A DNA stretch of 21,511 nucleotides from Pelargonium cotyledonis (Eukaryota; Streptophyta; Magnoliopsida; Geraniales; Geraniaceae). The stretch is taken from NCBI GenBank assembly GCA_036897625.1, contig JAYMTA010001149.1:1-21511 (forward strand), given 5' to 3'. Below the pieces are notes generated by a model. The model was not told the DNA's origin and made no database searches. It worked only from the letters and a program-made list of their open reading frames with translations. The stretch's first letter is position 1, and each line of letters begins with the position of its first letter. Positions 21,304 to 21,511 of the stretch are shown one piece after another. A program made the position numbers and the translations under genes.

Positions 21304-21310
21304 TATATAA
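21304..21310 (+). promoter_or_regulatory. TATA box of the P450 gene
   Basis: The sequence CTCTATATAAACCC is a near-ideal plant TATA box. It lies about 55 bases before the start codon, placing transcription start near 21335-21340 and leaving a short, A/C-rich leader of about 25-30 bases. A strong TATA box fits a regulated specialised-metabolism gene better than a housekeeping one. Confidence 0.8.
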
Positions 21311-21364
21311 ACCCAACTCTTGTTTGTTCCTAAAACCACACACAAAACACAAATCAAAACAAAA

Positions 21365-21511
21365 ATGGAAGACACCATTATCTACTACTTCCTCACCACC
21401 TTTCTCTTCCTCTTCACTCTCAAGCTTCTCCTCCAAAAACGACGGCGTTCCAGCAACCTCCCGCCGAGCCCGCCGGCTCTCCCCATCATAGGCCATCTCC
21501 ACCCCACGAAA
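21365..21511 (+). CDS. Cytochrome P450, N-terminal part, probably CYP81-like (runs off the window)
   Basis: Only the first 49 codons are visible. Residues 1-23 form a hydrophobic signal anchor (MEDTIIYYFLTTFLFLFTLK...), followed by a basic stop-transfer cluster KRRR and the proline-rich hinge LPPSPPALPIIGHLH. This is the standard start of an endoplasmic-reticulum microsomal plant P450. The PPSPPALPIIGHLH form and the hydrophobic segment resemble the CYP81 family, whose members hydroxylate flavonoids, lignans, glucosinolate precursors or terpenoids. No catalytic motif (I-helix, ExxR, heme cysteine) is in view, so family is tentative and substrate unknown. The ATG context (ACAAAAATGG) is good and the TATA box is at a suitable distance. 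Confidence 0.82.
   Translation, partial: MEDTIIYYFLTTFLFLFTLKLLLQKRRRSSNLPPSPPALPIIGHLHPTK

Noticed and set aside
1-21511. CRISPR array, bacterial operon, or tRNA/rRNA genes
   Set aside because: No regularly spaced repeats, no ribosomal RNA sequence and no cloverleaf with proper A and B boxes were seen; the gene content and introns are those of a plant nucleus.

Overview
This window looks like nuclear DNA of a flowering plant, probably a eudicot. The evidence is AT-rich intergenic DNA, many short GT-AG introns, a DYW-class pentatricopeptide repeat (PPR) editing factor, a plant-specific small organellar protein, and a plant cytochrome P450 N-terminus. Small plant transposons (a CACTA end, a tRNA-derived SINE, a Stowaway MITE) are scattered between the genes. 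A Lamiales-type source is only a weak guess.

Layout: (1) 1-96 is the terminus of a CACTA DNA transposon that continues off the left edge. (2) 97 to about 3180 is AT-rich DNA with no recognised gene. (3) About 3183-6661 is a minus-strand locus. Its well-supported part is a two-exon, 103-residue mitochondrial or plastid protein of the NFD6-like family (6228-6661). Downstream of it lie a few splice-bounded candidate alternative exons and a SINE. (4) 6662-6937 is a compact 276-bp head-to-head promoter with three TGGGCC/GGCCCA (site II) motifs and a perfect 16-bp palindrome. (5) 6938-8842 is an intronless plus-strand gene for a 634-residue PPR-DYW RNA-editing factor, the likely orthologue of Arabidopsis ELI1. 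(6) 9322-19141 is a 14-coding-exon minus-strand gene for a 593-residue LisH-WD40 protein, the likely orthologue of HOS15. It is convergent with the PPR gene. I reconstructed every exon from splice sites and reading phase. (7) 19142-21300 is non-coding, with a Stowaway MITE abutting a diverged direct duplication. (8) 21365-21511 is the first 49 codons of a cytochrome P450, probably CYP81-like, behind a clear TATA box and running off the right edge.

The NFD6-like and ELI1-like genes both encode organelle-targeted proteins and share one promoter, so co-expression is plausible. HOS15 is a nuclear chromatin and ubiquitin-ligase adaptor with no obvious functional link to them. I see no convincing undescribed system. 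The points most worth checking are the shared promoter with its palindrome, the candidate alternative 3' exons of the NFD6-like gene, the upstream ORFs of the PPR gene, and the long polypyrimidine tract inside HOS15 exon 3.
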